Assembly: GCF_028618525.1 (NCBI RefSeq)
Contig: NZ_JAQITC010000002.1
Coordinates: 153,084-217,083 of the forward strand
Reading direction: 5' to 3'
Length of the DNA: 64,000 nt
Source: Bartonella sp. AU55XJBT
GTDB taxonomy: Bacteria > Pseudomonadota > Alphaproteobacteria > Rhizobiales > Rhizobiaceae
Positions 37,447 through 48,798 of the stretch are shown here, piece by piece; positions within the stretch are counted from its first letter, which is position 1; each line of letters starts with the position of its first letter. The notes beneath the pieces were generated by a model, which saw only the letters and a program-made list of their open reading frames with translations, was not told where the DNA came from and ran no database searches. A program made the position numbers and the translations under genes.

Positions 37447-40400
37447 TTAAACAGAATGTTGTTCTGCCATTTCTACAAGCTCAGTCATAATCGTTGCTGC
37501 TCCAATAAGTCTTTCATCAACGGTAGACCAATCCCGAATAAGAGCAATACTTTGATCTGGACGAATTTTTGCCATTGAACCTTGTTTTCCCACCCACTGA
37601 ACAAGAGCAATACTATTGGCGAAATAGTTATTGCGAAACTGTATGACAATACCCTTTGGTCCAGCATCCAATTTTTCTACATGGGCTTTTCGACACAATG
37701 TTTTGATATGAAAAACTTTAAGGATATGTTGAACTTCAAGGGGTAAAGGACCAAAACGATCGATTAACTCAGCTGCAAATTCATCAATCTGTTCTAAATT
37801 CTCGAGTTCTGTCAAGCGTCGATAAAGCCCCATACGTAATGATAAGTCAGGCACAAAACTTTCTGGTATCATCACGGTTGTAGCGAGTGAGATTTGAGGT
37901 GACCATTGCTTATCCTCACTTAGCTCTCCATCTTTTAATTCAGCAACAGCTTCTTCAAGCATTTTTTGATAGAGTTCAAATCCAACTTCTTTGATATGTC
38001 CTGATTGTTCTTCACCTAAAAAGTTCCCTGAACCACGAATATCCATATCGTGACTTGCCAATTGAAATCCAGCCCCCAATGTATCAAGAGATTGTAACAC
38101 TTTAAGACGACGATCAGCAGCCGGTGTTAAAACTTTACCAGACGGAAAGGTAAAAAGTGCATAAGCGCGTTGTTTTGAGCGCCCTACCCTCCCTCGTAAC
38201 TGATAGAGTGCAGAAAGACCAAACATCTCAGCGCGATGCACAATTAATGTATTGGCTGTTGGAATATCAAGACCGGATTCAATAATGGTTGTCGATAGTA
38301 AAACATCATATTGTCCATCGTAAAATGCATTCATAATATCATCAAGTTGTCCAGCCGGCATTTGTCCATGTGCTATAACGAACTTGAGCTCTGGAACATG
38401 TATTTTAAGGTATTCTTCTACAAAAGCCAGATCAGAAATACGAGGACAGACATAAAAACTTTGTCCACCACGGTAGTATTCTCGAAGTAATGTTTCGCGT
38501 ATAACAAGTGCATCAAATGGTGAAATAAAAGTACGAACCGCCATTCTGTCAATTGGTGGGGTTGTTATTAATGAAAGTTCACGTACCCCCGATAATGCCA
38601 ATCCTAAAGTACGTGGTATGGGAGTTGCTGAAAGTGTGAGAACATGAATATCACTTTTAAGCTCTTTTAAACGCTCTTTGTGTTTGACACCAAAATGTTG
38701 CTCCTCATCAATGATAAGAAGACCTAACCGTAAAAAATTAACTGCACCACTTAATAATGCATGGGTTCCAATGGCAATATCAATCGTACCATCTGAAATC
38801 CCCTTTTTGACTTGTGTGAGTTCTTTCCCTTTCACAAGCCTTGATACATGACCAATTTTAATAGGTAATCCTTGAAAACGCGAAATAAATGTCTTGTAAT
38901 GTTGACGTGAAAGCAAAGTTGTCGGTACAACGACTGCCACCTGATATCCATTTAAAGCTGCAACAAAAGCACTTCGAATAGCTACTTCTGTCTTTCCAAA
39001 GCCAACATCACCGCATATCAAGCGATCCATCGGCTTTCCTGAGGCTAAATCATCTAAAACGGCATCAATGGCATTCATTTGATCTTCTGTTTCTTCATAA
39101 GGAAAACCAGCAACAAACTCATCAAATGGTCCAACTGGTGGAAGTAAAGAAGGGGCAGCACGGATCCTACGCTCCGCAGCTATACGAATTAATTGCCCTG
39201 CCATTTCCAATAAATGTTTTTTAAGCCGAGCTTTACGTGCTTGCCAAGCAACTCCCCCTAATTTATCTAAAATTACCTCTGTTCCTTCTGAGCCATAACG
39301 CGAGAGAAGCTCAATATTTTCAACAGGTAAAAAGAGTAAATCACCTCCGGCATATTTAATTTCAAGGCAATCTCGTAAAATTCCAGTCGTGGTAATGGTT
39401 TTTAGACCAACAAATTGGCCAATACCATGATCAATATGCACAACAAGATCACCAGAATTTAAAGCAGAAATCTCAGAAATAAAATTTGTATTATTCTTAC
39501 GCCGCTTTGGCGATCTGATGAAGCGATCACCTAAGATATCTTGCTCTGCTATAATAGCTAAATCTTCAGCCTCAAAACCATGTTCTATCATGATAACAGC
39601 TGCTAATATGCGATCCCGTGGTGTTGCTTTGACTGTTTGCAAGGATTTTACAACTTCTATTTTTTTCAATCCATGCTCATCAAGAACTTGTACCAAACGA
39701 TTAAGAGATCCTTCACTCCAACATGCTAAAAGTACTTTTTTGCCAGCAGCGCGTAAAGATGTGATGTGATCAATAACACTTGAAAAAACATTCTTTTCTT
39801 GCGCATTACGCTCTTTTACAAAATCATATCCCTGTTTAACTTGTGCGTGAATAACTGTTTGTTCCAAACTTTGTGGAATATTAAAAGGCGAAAAATCAAT
39901 ACGCTGTGAAGATTGTTGCACACATTTCAAAACACGCTCTGGCGTTAAATAGAGAAGACTAGGATCTATCGGATGATAAGACGTCGTATTTTCTTTATCA
40001 TTTTCGCGCTCTTTACGCGCATTATAATAGTCTTCAATAAGGCGATAGCGCTCAATGAAGATTTCTTCTATGAGATGTTCAAAAACAAGCGGTAAGTTGC
40101 CACAGTGGTCAAAAAAAGTATCAAGGCTTTCATAAAAAAATGGGAGCCAATGTTCCATACCAGCAAAACGCCGACCTTGAGCAATTGCTTCATAAAGCAT
40201 GTTATTTTTTTGTGATATACCAAATGTACGGGTATAATTGCTTTTAAAACGGTTGATGCCTTCAGCTGTCAAAACAACCTCGCTCATTGCCTGTAATAAA
40301 AGTTCAGTTTTTTGGCGTGTTGTTCTTTGACTTTCTGGATCAAATACGCGGATGGTTTCTAGGGTATCTCCAAAAAAATCAAGACGTAAAGGTTCAATAT

Positions 40401-40947
40401 CCATAGGAGAAAAGATATCAAGTATCCCTCCTCTTACAGCAAACTCACCAACATCACGGACAACCGTAACGCGTTCAAAACCATTAGTTTCTAGGAATTG
40501 AATGAAATGCCTCATGTTATGGCGCTGGCCAACATGTGCATGAATAAGCTGAGCTTCTATCATTTCACGAGGAGGCAACTTTTGCATAATTGCATTTGCT
40601 GTTGTTAATATAATTGCAGGATGTGGATTTTGACGTAAATTGGCTAGGCGTGCCAATGCTGATAATCGACGTGCCATAATAGCAATTCCTGGTGACACGC
40701 GATCATAAGGCAAACAATCCCAGGCAGGAAATTGAAGGACGGGCAAATTGGGCTCAATAAAATTTAAAACTTGTTGTAAATGTGCAATTTTTGTTCCGTC
40801 TCGAACAACATAGATAAGTGGTTTACCTTGTGCAATTTCTGAACTTAATTTAGCAAGGGCAAAGGCTTCAAATCCATCAGTAACGCCATCAAAAATCATA
40901 TGAACAGAACTATTTTGGGGAATGATATTTTTTTTAAATATAGGCAT
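37447..40947 (-). CDS. mfd: Transcription-repair coupling factor
   Basis: Mfd removes RNA polymerase stalled at DNA damage and recruits UvrA. The 1166-aa protein has the UvrB-homologous N-terminal module, the CarD-like RNA polymerase interaction domain (DLVVHIDHGIGQFVGLKTI near residue 495), a RecG-like helicase with GDVGFGKTEVAIR (Walker A) and IIDEEQHFGV (Walker B), LSATPIPRTL, and the C-terminal TRCF domain. Full family length. It starts 5 bases after the sdhE stop, so the two are co-transcribed. Confidence 0.96.
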   Translation of the reverse strand: MPIFKKNIIPQNSSVHMIFDGVTDGFEAFALAKLSSEIAQGKPLIYVVRDGTKIAHLQQVLNFIEPNLPVLQFPAWDCLPYDRVSPGIAIMARRLSALARLANLRQNPHPAIILTTANAIMQKLPPREMIEAQLIHAHVGQRHNMRHFIQFLETNGFERVTVVRDVGEFAVRGGILDIFSPMDIEPLRLDFFGDTLETIRVFDPESQRTTRQKTELLLQAMSEVVLTAEGINRFKSNYTRTFGISQKNNMLYEAIAQGRRFAGMEHWLPFFYESLDTFFDHCGNLPLVFEHLIEEIFIERYRLIEDYYNARKERENDKENTTSYHPIDPSLLYLTPERVLKCVQQSSQRIDFSPFNIPQSLEQTVIHAQVKQGYDFVKERNAQEKNVFSSVIDHITSLRAAGKKVLLACWSEGSLNRLVQVLDEHGLKKIEVVKSLQTVKATPRDRILAAVIMIEHGFEAEDLAIIAEQDILGDRFIRSPKRRKNNTNFISEISALNSGDLVVHIDHGIGQFVGLKTITTTGILRDCLEIKYAGGDLLFLPVENIELLSRYGSEGTEVILDKLGGVAWQARKARLKKHLLEMAGQLIRIAAERRIRAAPSLLPPVGPFDEFVAGFPYEETEDQMNAIDAVLDDLASGKPMDRLICGDVGFGKTEVAIRSAFVAALNGYQVAVVVPTTLLSRQHYKTFISRFQGLPIKIGHVSRLVKGKELTQVKKGISDGTIDIAIGTHALLSGAVNFLRLGLLIIDEEQHFGVKHKERLKELKSDIHVLTLSATPIPRTLGLALSGVRELSLITTPPIDRMAVRTFISPFDALVIRETLLREYYRGGQSFYVCPRISDLAFVEEYLKIHVPELKFVIAHGQMPAGQLDDIMNAFYDGQYDVLLSTTIIESGLDIPTANTLIVHRAEMFGLSALYQLRGRVGRSKQRAYALFTFPSGKVLTPAADRRLKVLQSLDTLGAGFQLASHDMDIRGSGNFLGEEQSGHIKEVGFELYQKMLEEAVAELKDGELSEDKQWSPQISLATTVMIPESFVPDLSLRMGLYRRLTELENLEQIDEFAAELIDRFGPLPLEVQHILKVFHIKTLCRKAHVEKLDAGPKGIVIQFRNNYFANSIALVQWVGKQGSMAKIRPDQSIALIRDWSTVDERLIGAATIMTELVEMAEQHSV

Positions 40948-40952
40948 TTAAA

Positions 40953-41240
40953 TCAATAAGTTAAGTAAGTACGGTAATTGGCAATATCACGAAAAAGTGG
41001 ACTATCAATTTCAAAGGGTGGTGAAATTTCTCCGGTCATCCATGTGAGTAAGTCGCGATCATCAAAAGACATAATATACTCAAGTTCAGAAAGCGTTTTA
41101 TCATTCATCCCTGTGATATGAGCATCAACATAATGTCCAAAAATGAGATCCATTTCACGAATACCGCGATGCCATGCACGAAAAATCAACCGACGACGAC
41201 GCGTATCCAATTGATTTTTGTCAACGACAAAAATTGTCAT
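40953..41240 (-). CDS. sdhE: SdhE/CptB-type FAD assembly factor
   Basis: SdhE promotes covalent attachment of FAD to succinate dehydrogenase. The 95-aa product carries the family motif as RRRRLIFRAWHRGIREMDLIFG with the functional RGxxE, and DRDLLTWMTGE. Length is usual. It sits directly ahead of mfd, an arrangement seen in many rhizobia. AGGAGA lies before its ATG. Confidence 0.92.
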   Translation of the reverse strand: MTIFVVDKNQLDTRRRRLIFRAWHRGIREMDLIFGHYVDAHITGMNDKTLSELEYIMSFDDRDLLTWMTGEISPPFEIDSPLFRDIANYRTYLTY

Positions 41241-41306
41241 AAACAGTCTCCTTGAATAAAGTAATATAAACCATTCAATTAGCCTTACAAAATTTATACC
41301 TTGCCT

Positions 41307-41987
41307 TTAAGGAAGTTCAATAATCTTCTGTTCTTTAAGTGTAATTCGACGATGCATTTGCTTCGCCAAAGCGTAATTATGTGTTGCAATAAGAGCAGAA
41401 AGACCAGACTGACGAACAAGGACAGATAAAGCTTGAAAGACATAAGCTGAAGTTACGGGATCAAGATTTCCAGTAGGTTCATCCGCTAAAAGAACCGAAG
41501 GACCATTTGCTACGGCACGTGCAATAGCAACACGTTGTTGCTCTCCTCCCGATAACTCTGAAGGACGATGGTTCGCCCGATGAGAAATGCGCAGATACGT
41601 CAATAATTTACGCGCACGATCTTCTGCGATGGACTTGTTTAATCCTGCTATCATTTGCGGTATCATGACATTTTCTAACGCCGTAAACTCTGGAAGTAAA
41701 TGATGAAATTGATAGACAAAACCAATATCATTTCGTCTGATAGCTGTTCGCTCGCTATCAGAGCGCTTTGCACAAGAAACACCCCGTAATATCACATCAC
41801 CGGCTGTTGGTTTTTCTAATAATCCCGCAATATGAAGAAGTGTTGATTTTCCAGCACCAGATGGTGCGACAAGTGCAACAAGCTCTCCACGATTAAGAAT
41901 AAAATTCGCTTTATCTAAAACAATGAGAGGCTTATGACTCTCAAAAAAGCGTCTTTCAATTTCTACAAGCTCTAAAATAGCTGTCAT
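41307..41987 (-). CDS. lolD: LolD, lipoprotein-release ABC ATPase
   Basis: LolD powers release of outer-membrane lipoproteins from the inner membrane to the carrier LolA. The 226-aa ATPase has Walker [11 protein letters not shown]-loop [11 protein letters not shown] (the FQFHHLL-like LolD mark), signature [14 protein letters not shown], and Walker [13 protein letters not shown]. It overlaps the permease gene stop by one base. Confidence 0.95.
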   Translation of the reverse strand: MTAILELVEIERRFFESHKPLIVLDKANFILNRGELVALVAPSGAGKSTLLHIAGLLEKPTAGDVILRGVSCAKRSDSERTAIRRNDIGFVYQFHHLLPEFTALENVMIPQMIAGLNKSIAEDRARKLLTYLRISHRANHRPSELSGGEQQRVAIARAVANGPSVLLADEPTGNLDPVTSAYVFQALSVLVRQSGLSALIATHNYALAKQMHRRITLKEQKIIELP

Positions 41988-43255
41988 TATTCATACCTCA
42001 AAGCTTGTACGGGATCTAGCTTAGCAGCACGCCATGCCGGAATGAGAGCAGCAAGAAATGACAAGAATAAAGCCATAAGAGCAACCAAAACAGTTTGTTT
42101 CCAATCAATTTGTGCAGGCAGTTTTGTTAAAAAATAAAGTTGAGGATTAAAAACATCGACATTAAATAACCAAGAGATAAAGTCTTGGATATGATTAATA
42201 TTCGCGGTTGCGATAACACCTAAAATTAAGCCCAATATCGTTCCAATAAAACCAATCATCATTCCTGTGATGATAAATATACGCAAAATAGCACTCTGTT
42301 GAGCACCCATCGTGCGTAAAATTGCGATATCATGACTTTTATCTTTTACAAGCATAATAAGGCCTGAAATAATATTTAAAGCAGCAACAAGAACAATCAG
42401 AGAAAGAATGAAAAACATAACATTTCGTTCAATCTGTAAGGCTGAAAAAAAAGCCTGATTGCGTGTACGCCAATCAATTAAATAGACCTGTTGGTCAACA
42501 GCTTTTTCTACAACAGGTTTTATTTGATCAACAGCATCAGGATCGTTTAGAAAGAGTTCTAAAGACTGAACCTTATCGCCTAAATTAAAAAACATTTGCG
42601 CTTCATGGAGAGGCATAAAAATAAATATGGAATCATATTCAGACATCCCAACTTCAAAAATAGCAACGACTTTATAAGCTTTCACACGTGGGGTAACGCC
42701 AAAAGGAGTCTCATCACCATCGGGGGTAATAATACGAAGATCTCTCCCGACTGTAAGCCCCAATTTTTCTGCTAAGCCACTTCCAATTGCAACCCCTTCT
42801 TCTTGATCAAAGTGAGCAATTGATCCTAATTTAATGTTTTGAGAAACTGTTTTAAGCTTTTCTAGATCTTGTTTTCGCATACCACGAACTAATGCGCCAG
42901 AGCCACCTTGAGCTTCACCTTGAACAAGCGCTTGACCTTCAATAACAGGCAAAGCAAACTTTACAGCATTTTTAGATTCTAAAGAAGAAATAAGAGTCTT
43001 ATAATCAGAAAAACCAGAATCAACTGTTTGAACGATAAGATGCCCATTCATACCAAGAATACGATTGAGAAGTTCTGTACGAAAGCCATTCATCACTGCC
43101 ATAACAACAACCAGAGCAAAGACTCCCAACATAATCCCAATAAGAGAAATAATGGAAATAACAGATGCAACAACATGCTTTTTGTTGGGAATCATATAAC
43201 GAAAAGCGATCATCCACTCATAAGATGAAAACCATTTATTTTTCAGCCTCTTCAT
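41987..43255 (-). CDS. lolC: LolC/LolE-type lipoprotein-release permease
   Basis: Inner-membrane permease of the lipoprotein-sorting transporter, 422 aa. One helix near residues 30-55 ([22 protein letters not shown]), a large periplasmic domain (about 60-270) and three C-terminal helices with FtsX-type features ([20 protein letters not shown]). It ends [10 protein letters not shown], the common tail. As in other alphaproteobacteria there is a single permease gene with lolD, so the transporter is probably a homodimer. Confidence 0.93.
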   Translation of the reverse strand: MKRLKNKWFSSYEWMIAFRYMIPNKKHVVASVISIISLIGIMLGVFALVVVMAVMNGFRTELLNRILGMNGHLIVQTVDSGFSDYKTLISSLESKNAVKFALPVIEGQALVQGEAQGGSGALVRGMRKQDLEKLKTVSQNIKLGSIAHFDQEEGVAIGSGLAEKLGLTVGRDLRIITPDGDETPFGVTPRVKAYKVVAIFEVGMSEYDSIFIFMPLHEAQMFFNLGDKVQSLELFLNDPDAVDQIKPVVEKAVDQQVYLIDWRTRNQAFFSALQIERNVMFFILSLIVLVAALNIISGLIMLVKDKSHDIAILRTMGAQQSAILRIFIITGMMIGFIGTILGLILGVIATANINHIQDFISWLFNVDVFNPQLYFLTKLPAQIDWKQTVLVALMALFLSFLAALIPAWRAAKLDPVQALRYE

Positions 43256-43266
43256 AACATTTCCTA

Positions 43267-44592
43267 TTAAATTATAGAAAGTTGGCTGAGCGCATCTTCA
43301 ACCGTTAGAGATTTTTTTTCACCTGTTTTTCGATCTTTAATTTCAACTTCATTTTGTGCAATGCTGTTAGGACCAATAATGATTTGCGTGGGCAAGCCAA
43401 TCAAATCCATTGTTGCAAATTTTGATCCAGGACGTTCATTTCTATCATCTAATAATGGATCAAAACCAGCATCCTTTAATCCCTGATAGAGAAACTCACA
43501 TGCCTTTGTACAGTTTTCATCATCGGGTTTCATATTGATAATCCCAAAATCGAACGGTGCCATCGACTTTGGCCAAATAATCCCCTTTTCATCATGAGAA
43601 GCCTCAATAGCGGCCGCAACAAGACGTGAAGGTCCAATCCCATAAGATCCCATAGAGACCACATGCTCTTTTCCATCTTGTCCCATAACTTTTGCCCCCA
43701 TTGGGGCAGAATATTTAGTACCAAAGTGGAAAATATGCCCAACTTCAATACCACGCGCTGAAAGACGATATTCTTCAGAAATTTTAGCCCACTCTTCTTC
43801 ATCATGCATTTCTTCTGTCGCGGCATAAAAAGATGTCCATTGTTTAACAGTATCATCTAAAACAGCTTTATCACTAAAATCAATTGAACTGTTGGGAACG
43901 CTAAGTTCAAGAAATTGTCTATCACAGAAGATAGCGCTCTCTCCCGTTTCAGCCAAAATGATAAACTCATGACTAAGTTCTCCCCCTATTGGACCTGTAT
44001 CTGCACGCATGGGAATGGCTTTTAAGCCGAGGCGAGAAAAAGTGCGTAAATAAGCCACAAACATACGTTTATAAGATGTTTTAGAGCCTTCATAATCAAG
44101 ATCAAAAGAATAAGCATCTTTCATTAAAAACTCTCGTGCCCGCATCACACCAAAACGTGGGCGAATTTCATCACGAAATTTCCATTGAATATGATACAAA
44201 TTAAGCGGAAGGTCTTTATAAGAACGAACATAGGAGCGAAAAATATCTGTCACCATCTCTTCATTGGTCGGGCCGTAAAGTAAATCACGCTTTTGACGAT
44301 CTTTAATGCGGAGCATTTCCAAACCGTAATCATCATAACGACCACTTTCACGCCAAAGATCAGCAGATTGAAGTGTAGGCATCAATATTTCTATTGCGCC
44401 AGCACGTTCTTGCTCTTCACGAATAATTTTACAAACTTTATCAAGCACTTTTTTTCCCAAAGGAAGCCAAGAATAAATCCCGGATGTTTGTTGTCGAATC
44501 ATCCCAGCACGTAACATGAAGCGATGAGAAACAATTTCTGCTTCTTTAGGATTCTCTTTTAAAAGTGGAAGGAAATATTGAGAAAGACGCAT
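43267..44592 (-). CDS. proS: Prolyl-tRNA synthetase, short alphaproteobacterial type
   Basis: Class II synthetase charging tRNA-Pro. The 441-aa product has motif 1 around [18 protein letters not shown], motif 2 [25 protein letters not shown], and motif 3 [14 protein letters not shown], followed by the anticodon-binding domain. It lacks the large internal editing insert of E. coli ProRS, as is normal in alphaproteobacteria. It lies 11 bases ahead of lolC, the order usual in this group. Confidence 0.95.
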   Translation of the reverse strand: MRLSQYFLPLLKENPKEAEIVSHRFMLRAGMIRQQTSGIYSWLPLGKKVLDKVCKIIREEQERAGAIEILMPTLQSADLWRESGRYDDYGLEMLRIKDRQKRDLLYGPTNEEMVTDIFRSYVRSYKDLPLNLYHIQWKFRDEIRPRFGVMRAREFLMKDAYSFDLDYEGSKTSYKRMFVAYLRTFSRLGLKAIPMRADTGPIGGELSHEFIILAETGESAIFCDRQFLELSVPNSSIDFSDKAVLDDTVKQWTSFYAATEEMHDEEEWAKISEEYRLSARGIEVGHIFHFGTKYSAPMGAKVMGQDGKEHVVSMGSYGIGPSRLVAAAIEASHDEKGIIWPKSMAPFDFGIINMKPDDENCTKACEFLYQGLKDAGFDPLLDDRNERPGSKFATMDLIGLPTQIIIGPNSIAQNEVEIKDRKTGEKKSLTVEDALSQLSII

Positions 44593-44793
44593 TGAAATAA
44601 TTAACTCCTACTCAGATCTATCATATTGGAACAATTTAACATACCCTCTCTTCATCTATAGCCGCATTCTGAATACTTGCAAATATAACGATCTTATTGT
44701 TTAAAAATTTGTTGTGCTTTATTCTCTATTTTTCTTATTGAGCAATAAAATAAGAATGCTCTTCTTTTTTTAATAACGTAATATGGAAATGCT

Positions 44794-46470
44794 TTATTTT
44801 GACTGATGTAAAAAAACTGTACAGAGAGGTTTTTTTTGCCAAATTTCATAAACAGCCGCTCTCACTGCACGTCGTGTTGCCTCTCGAATAACTTCATTAT
44901 TTTTCCGCTTCATGCGTGGAATATTATAAACTGTATTTTCCACAACCTCTAAAAGAATATCTTTCAATTTTTTCCCCTCTCCATTACTCTCAGGGAGTCC
45001 AAATATACTTAGACCGATATCATCCAATAACTCATGCTTGCTATTCATATGGAGAGAAACAGCAACATGACCAGCGTAACTTAATTTTCTACGCTCACGA
45101 ATCCCTAGCTCATACTCATCTCCAAGAAGACAGCCATCTTTATAAATACGACCAACAGGCACTTGATCAATAACTTCTACAGGCGCTGGTGCAAGACGTA
45201 GCATATTACCATTTCTAATATCCCTAACAATTTTAATCCCTGCTTGACGCGCTAAAGCGGCTTGAGCAGTAAGATGTATTGCCTCACCATGCACAGGCAC
45301 AAGTATCTGTGGTTTTATCCAATCATACATCTGTAAAAGTTCTGAACGACGGGGATGACCTGAAACATGAACAAGTGCATCTTCATTCGTAATAACTTTA
45401 ATACCCAAATCGATGAAACGATTTTGTATCTCAAGAATCGCTTTTTCATTTCCTGGAATACTTCGCGATGAATAAATAACAGTATCTCCAATAGAAAGCG
45501 CAATATTCCTCATCCCCTCACGTGACAGTTTAGCCAAAGCTGCACATGGCTCACCTTGGCTCCCTGTGACAATTAAAACAAGTTCTTTTCGTGGGATATA
45601 ACCATAATCATCTTCCGTTACAAATGGCGCTAACCCATCCATATAACCAAGCTCTTGCGCAACCATAATACTTCGCTTAAGGGAACGTCCAATGACAAGA
45701 ACCTTACGCCCAGCAGCTTGAGCCGCAAGAGCAATAGAACATATCCGACCAATATTAGAAGCAAAAGTTGCTATTGCAACACGTCCTTCAGCTTTCGAAA
45801 TAATCTCAGAAAGACTGGCTTGGACCTGCTGCTCTGATGGAGATATACCATCCCGACATGCGTTTGTGGAATCACAAAGCAATGCTAAAATACCTTTATC
45901 GCCTAACGCTCGGAATCTTTTTTCATCCGTTACAGCTCCAAGCGAAGGAGTATGATCAATTTTCCAATCACCCGTATGGATTACAGTCCCCAAAGACGTT
46001 GTAATGGCTAAAGATACAGATTCTGGTATCGAATGATTAACAGCAATAGCCTCTATGGCAAAGGGACCAACCTGAAAACAATCCCCTGCTTGAAAAATAT
46101 TGAGTGAAATTTTTTGAGATTCAAAATCTGATTGCCTTTTACTTTCCAATAATCCTGCCGTGAAAGCTGTACAGTAAAGTGGAACTTTTAACTTTGGCCA
46201 TAAATCAAGAACAGCCCCATAATGATCTTCATGTGCATGGGTTAACACAAGACCACGTATATTATGTTGTTCACTTTCTAAAAAACGAATATCAGGGAGA
46301 ATAAGATCAACTCCTGGTAATTCAGAACCAGCAAAACTAACGCCCATATCAACAAGCAACCATTCACGAAGATTTTGGGAGCCAAATCCATAAGCAGCCA
46401 AATTCATTCCTATTTCACCCACACCTCCCAGAGGTAAAAAAACAAATTCACATCTATTGGTTGCAACCAT
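44794..46470 (-). CDS. rnj: Ribonuclease J
   Basis: MBL/beta-CASP ribonuclease with endonuclease and 5'-3' exonuclease activity. The 558-aa product begins MVATNRCEFVFLPLGGVGEIGMN, has the metal motif LTHAHEDHYGAV, HTGDWKID, the beta-CASP segment with VIVTGSQGEPCAAL-type sequence and VHVSGHPRRSEL, then VPVHGEAIHL. ATG 46470 was chosen because GGGAG stands 8 bases upstream; two earlier Met codons (46488, 46476) fit less well. It is adjacent to birA. Together with rne it shows both mRNA decay systems in one genome, as known for rhizobia. Confidence 0.92.
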   Translation of the reverse strand: MVATNRCEFVFLPLGGVGEIGMNLAAYGFGSQNLREWLLVDMGVSFAGSELPGVDLILPDIRFLESEQHNIRGLVLTHAHEDHYGAVLDLWPKLKVPLYCTAFTAGLLESKRQSDFESQKISLNIFQAGDCFQVGPFAIEAIAVNHSIPESVSLAITTSLGTVIHTGDWKIDHTPSLGAVTDEKRFRALGDKGILALLCDSTNACRDGISPSEQQVQASLSEIISKAEGRVAIATFASNIGRICSIALAAQAAGRKVLVIGRSLKRSIMVAQELGYMDGLAPFVTEDDYGYIPRKELVLIVTGSQGEPCAALAKLSREGMRNIALSIGDTVIYSSRSIPGNEKAILEIQNRFIDLGIKVITNEDALVHVSGHPRRSELLQMYDWIKPQILVPVHGEAIHLTAQAALARQAGIKIVRDIRNGNMLRLAPAPVEVIDQVPVGRIYKDGCLLGDEYELGIRERRKLSYAGHVAVSLHMNSKHELLDDIGLSIFGLPESNGEGKKLKDILLEVVENTVYNIPRMKRKNNEVIREATRRAVRAAVYEIWQKKPLCTVFLHQSK

Positions 46471-46517
46471 AAACATCTCCCAAATCATTAAGATAATCGG
46501 ATGGTAAAATAATTTTT

Positions 46518-47327
46518 TTAATAACGACCTGCATTAACAGAAGCAGCCGAACCAAAATGAACATCTCCAGCTGTTATAATGGCTGTCTGACCATTTTTTT
46601 GTTTTATGATGCAGTTAAAATCATGATCAAGACCATTAAAAATACCCTCAACGATTTTGTCATCATTCACTACTTTGACATATTTTCCAAGGTGAGCAGA
46701 ATATAAAAGCCATTTCTTTCGGATTATTTCACATCCTTTTGGTTGTTTCCAAAGAAGATAATTTCTAGAAAAAGACTCCGTCAAAACCGTAAATAATTGT
46801 TCTGCCTCAACATGCAAACCGATATTCTGTAAGCTTGAAGTGGGATAGGGTGCATCTTCATAATTATATTTCACATTTATTCCAATACCAATAACCAATG
46901 CATATTGTTGTGATGGCAATTTAAAAATCTCGAGCAAAACTCCAGAGCTTTTCGCTCCTCTGAGTAAAATATCGTTGGGCCATTTTAAGCTCACAATATT
47001 GTTTGTTTGTTTTTCATCTTTTGTAAATTGTTTTATTGCCTCTGCCACACTAACTCCAGCAACAAAACCAAGTTGAGCAGCAGTTTGATGAACAATATCA
47101 TCCATTAACAATAGACTAGAATAAAGGTTCCCTTTTGGACTAGACCAAGTCCTCCCCCTTCTCGCTCTTCCCTGCGATTGTTCTTGTGCAACAATCCAAA
47201 GATAACCTTGATGACCAATTTGCGCTTTTCGTTGCGCAATGAGATTGGTTGAATCAACACTTTCGTACGATTCAACAGTGTATCCTTGTTTCTGGGCAAA
47301 ATCTGATAAAATATAAACCATATTCAT
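46518..47327 (-). CDS. birA: Biotin-protein ligase (monofunctional)
   Basis: BirA attaches biotin to carboxylases such as acetyl-CoA carboxylase. The 269-aa product has ESVDSTNLIAQRKA, the biotin-binding QSQGRARRGRTWSSPKGNLY, and LKWPNDILL. No N-terminal DNA-binding domain is present, so it is not the E. coli-type repressor. ATG 47327 overlaps the nuoN stop by one base (TAATG); a second ATG at 47321 is possible. Longer frames would run back inside nuoN. Confidence 0.92.
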   Translation of the reverse strand: MNMVYILSDFAQKQGYTVESYESVDSTNLIAQRKAQIGHQGYLWIVAQEQSQGRARRGRTWSSPKGNLYSSLLLMDDIVHQTAAQLGFVAGVSVAEAIKQFTKDEKQTNNIVSLKWPNDILLRGAKSSGVLLEIFKLPSQQYALVIGIGINVKYNYEDAPYPTSSLQNIGLHVEAEQLFTVLTESFSRNYLLWKQPKGCEIIRKKWLLYSAHLGKYVKVVNDDKIVEGIFNGLDHDFNCIIKQKNGQTAIITAGDVHFGSAASVNAGRY

Positions 47328-48787
47328 TAAAATAACGCAGCGGCTGCTTTTTCTGCCAATTCGGCAAACCAAATTCCAAAAAAAGTGTAAAATAAAATAA
47401 ATAATGCAGAAAGGCCAAGACAAAATTGAAGCTCATTTGATAAAGCAACAAAATGCGCTTTTGCGTCATCAAACCACATAATTTTAATGACTCGTAAATA
47501 GTAAAAAGCGCCAACGACAGACGCTATCATACCAACAATAGCAAGTGGTGTCAGACCAGCATGAACAGCAGCAGAAAATGTATACCACTTCCCAAAAAAA
47601 CCAGCCATAGGTGGTATACTGGCTAGCGAGAAAAGCTGTATTGTCATGACAATCGCCATAAACGGATTGGTCTTTGCTAATCCTGAAAGATCATAAATAT
47701 TTTCTACGTTACCATTCTGAGAGCGCATTCCAAGAATAAAAGCAAATGAGCCAAGAGTAACACCAAGATAAATGGTCATATAAAGAATAACACTTTTTAT
47801 TCCTAGCATATCTCCAGCCGATAAACCAACAAGTGCATAGCCCATATGGCTAATCGACGAATAAGCCATTAAGCGCTTAATATTATTTTGACCAATTGCG
47901 GCAAACGCACCAAGTATCATTGATGCAAGTGCCATGAAGACCAAAATTTGTTGCCATGCAGGCATCACACTATCAACACGCCCTAGGGGAATAAAGGTCA
48001 TCACAATAATACGGATAATTAAAGCCATTGCAGCAACTTTAGGCGCTCCAGCAAAAAATGCTGTAATCGGTGTCGGGGCACCTTCGTAAACATCAGGTGT
48101 CCACATATGAAATGGAACAGCAGAAATTTTGAATGCCAAACCAGCTAAAATAAAGACAATTCCAAAAATCACTCCCAATTGTAAATTTTCACCTTTTAAA
48201 GCAAGAGCAATTTCGTGAAAACCAATTTGACCGGTAAAACCATAAAGCAAAGAAATACCATAAAGAAGCAATCCGGAAGATAATGCTCCTAAAACAAAAT
48301 ATTTTATACCTGCTTCAGAAGATTTTACATTATTACGATTAATCGCCGCTAAAACATATAAAGCTAAAGATTGTAGTTCTAATCCCATATAAAGCGATAA
48401 CATATTCCCCGCTGAAATCATAAACATCATACCAAGGGTTGCTAAAAGAACAAGCACTGGAAATTCAAATATATTGAACTTTTGTGCATTGGCAAAACCA
48501 ACAGACATGATAAGAGCAAAGAGTGCACCAATAAGCATTAAAACTTTCATATAACGACCGAAAGAATCAATAATGAGCGCATTGGTTTGAAATAAGCCAG
48601 TTTTTGGAAAAACGATGAGAATAATAATGGTCGCCACAAGAAGTGCCATGGCTAAACCTGTTACTGTTAAAGAAGCACGTGCATTGGAATAAACACCAAT
48701 CATAAGCAACACGACAGCCCCTAATGCAATCAAAATTTCTGGAAGAATTAAAACTAATTGCTCTATTATTTCAGTTTGCATGTACAT
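47327..48787 (-). CDS. nuoN: NADH-quinone oxidoreductase subunit N
   Basis: Antiporter-like proton-pumping membrane subunit of complex I, 486 aa with about 14 helices. Landmarks are the conserved Lys helix regions ([35 protein letters not shown]) and the [18 protein letters not shown] motif. It is the last gene of the nuo cluster and is joined to birA by one shared base. A second start (48781) in frame is equally possible. Confidence 0.96.
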   Translation of the reverse strand: MYMQTEIIEQLVLILPEILIALGAVVLLMIGVYSNARASLTVTGLAMALLVATIIILIVFPKTGLFQTNALIIDSFGRYMKVLMLIGALFALIMSVGFANAQKFNIFEFPVLVLLATLGMMFMISAGNMLSLYMGLELQSLALYVLAAINRNNVKSSEAGIKYFVLGALSSGLLLYGISLLYGFTGQIGFHEIALALKGENLQLGVIFGIVFILAGLAFKISAVPFHMWTPDVYEGAPTPITAFFAGAPKVAAMALIIRIIVMTFIPLGRVDSVMPAWQQILVFMALASMILGAFAAIGQNNIKRLMAYSSISHMGYALVGLSAGDMLGIKSVILYMTIYLGVTLGSFAFILGMRSQNGNVENIYDLSGLAKTNPFMAIVMTIQLFSLASIPPMAGFFGKWYTFSAAVHAGLTPLAIVGMIASVVGAFYYLRVIKIMWFDDAKAHFVALSNELQFCLGLSALFILFYTFFGIWFAELAEKAAAALF

Positions 48788-48798
48788 TCTTCCCTTAT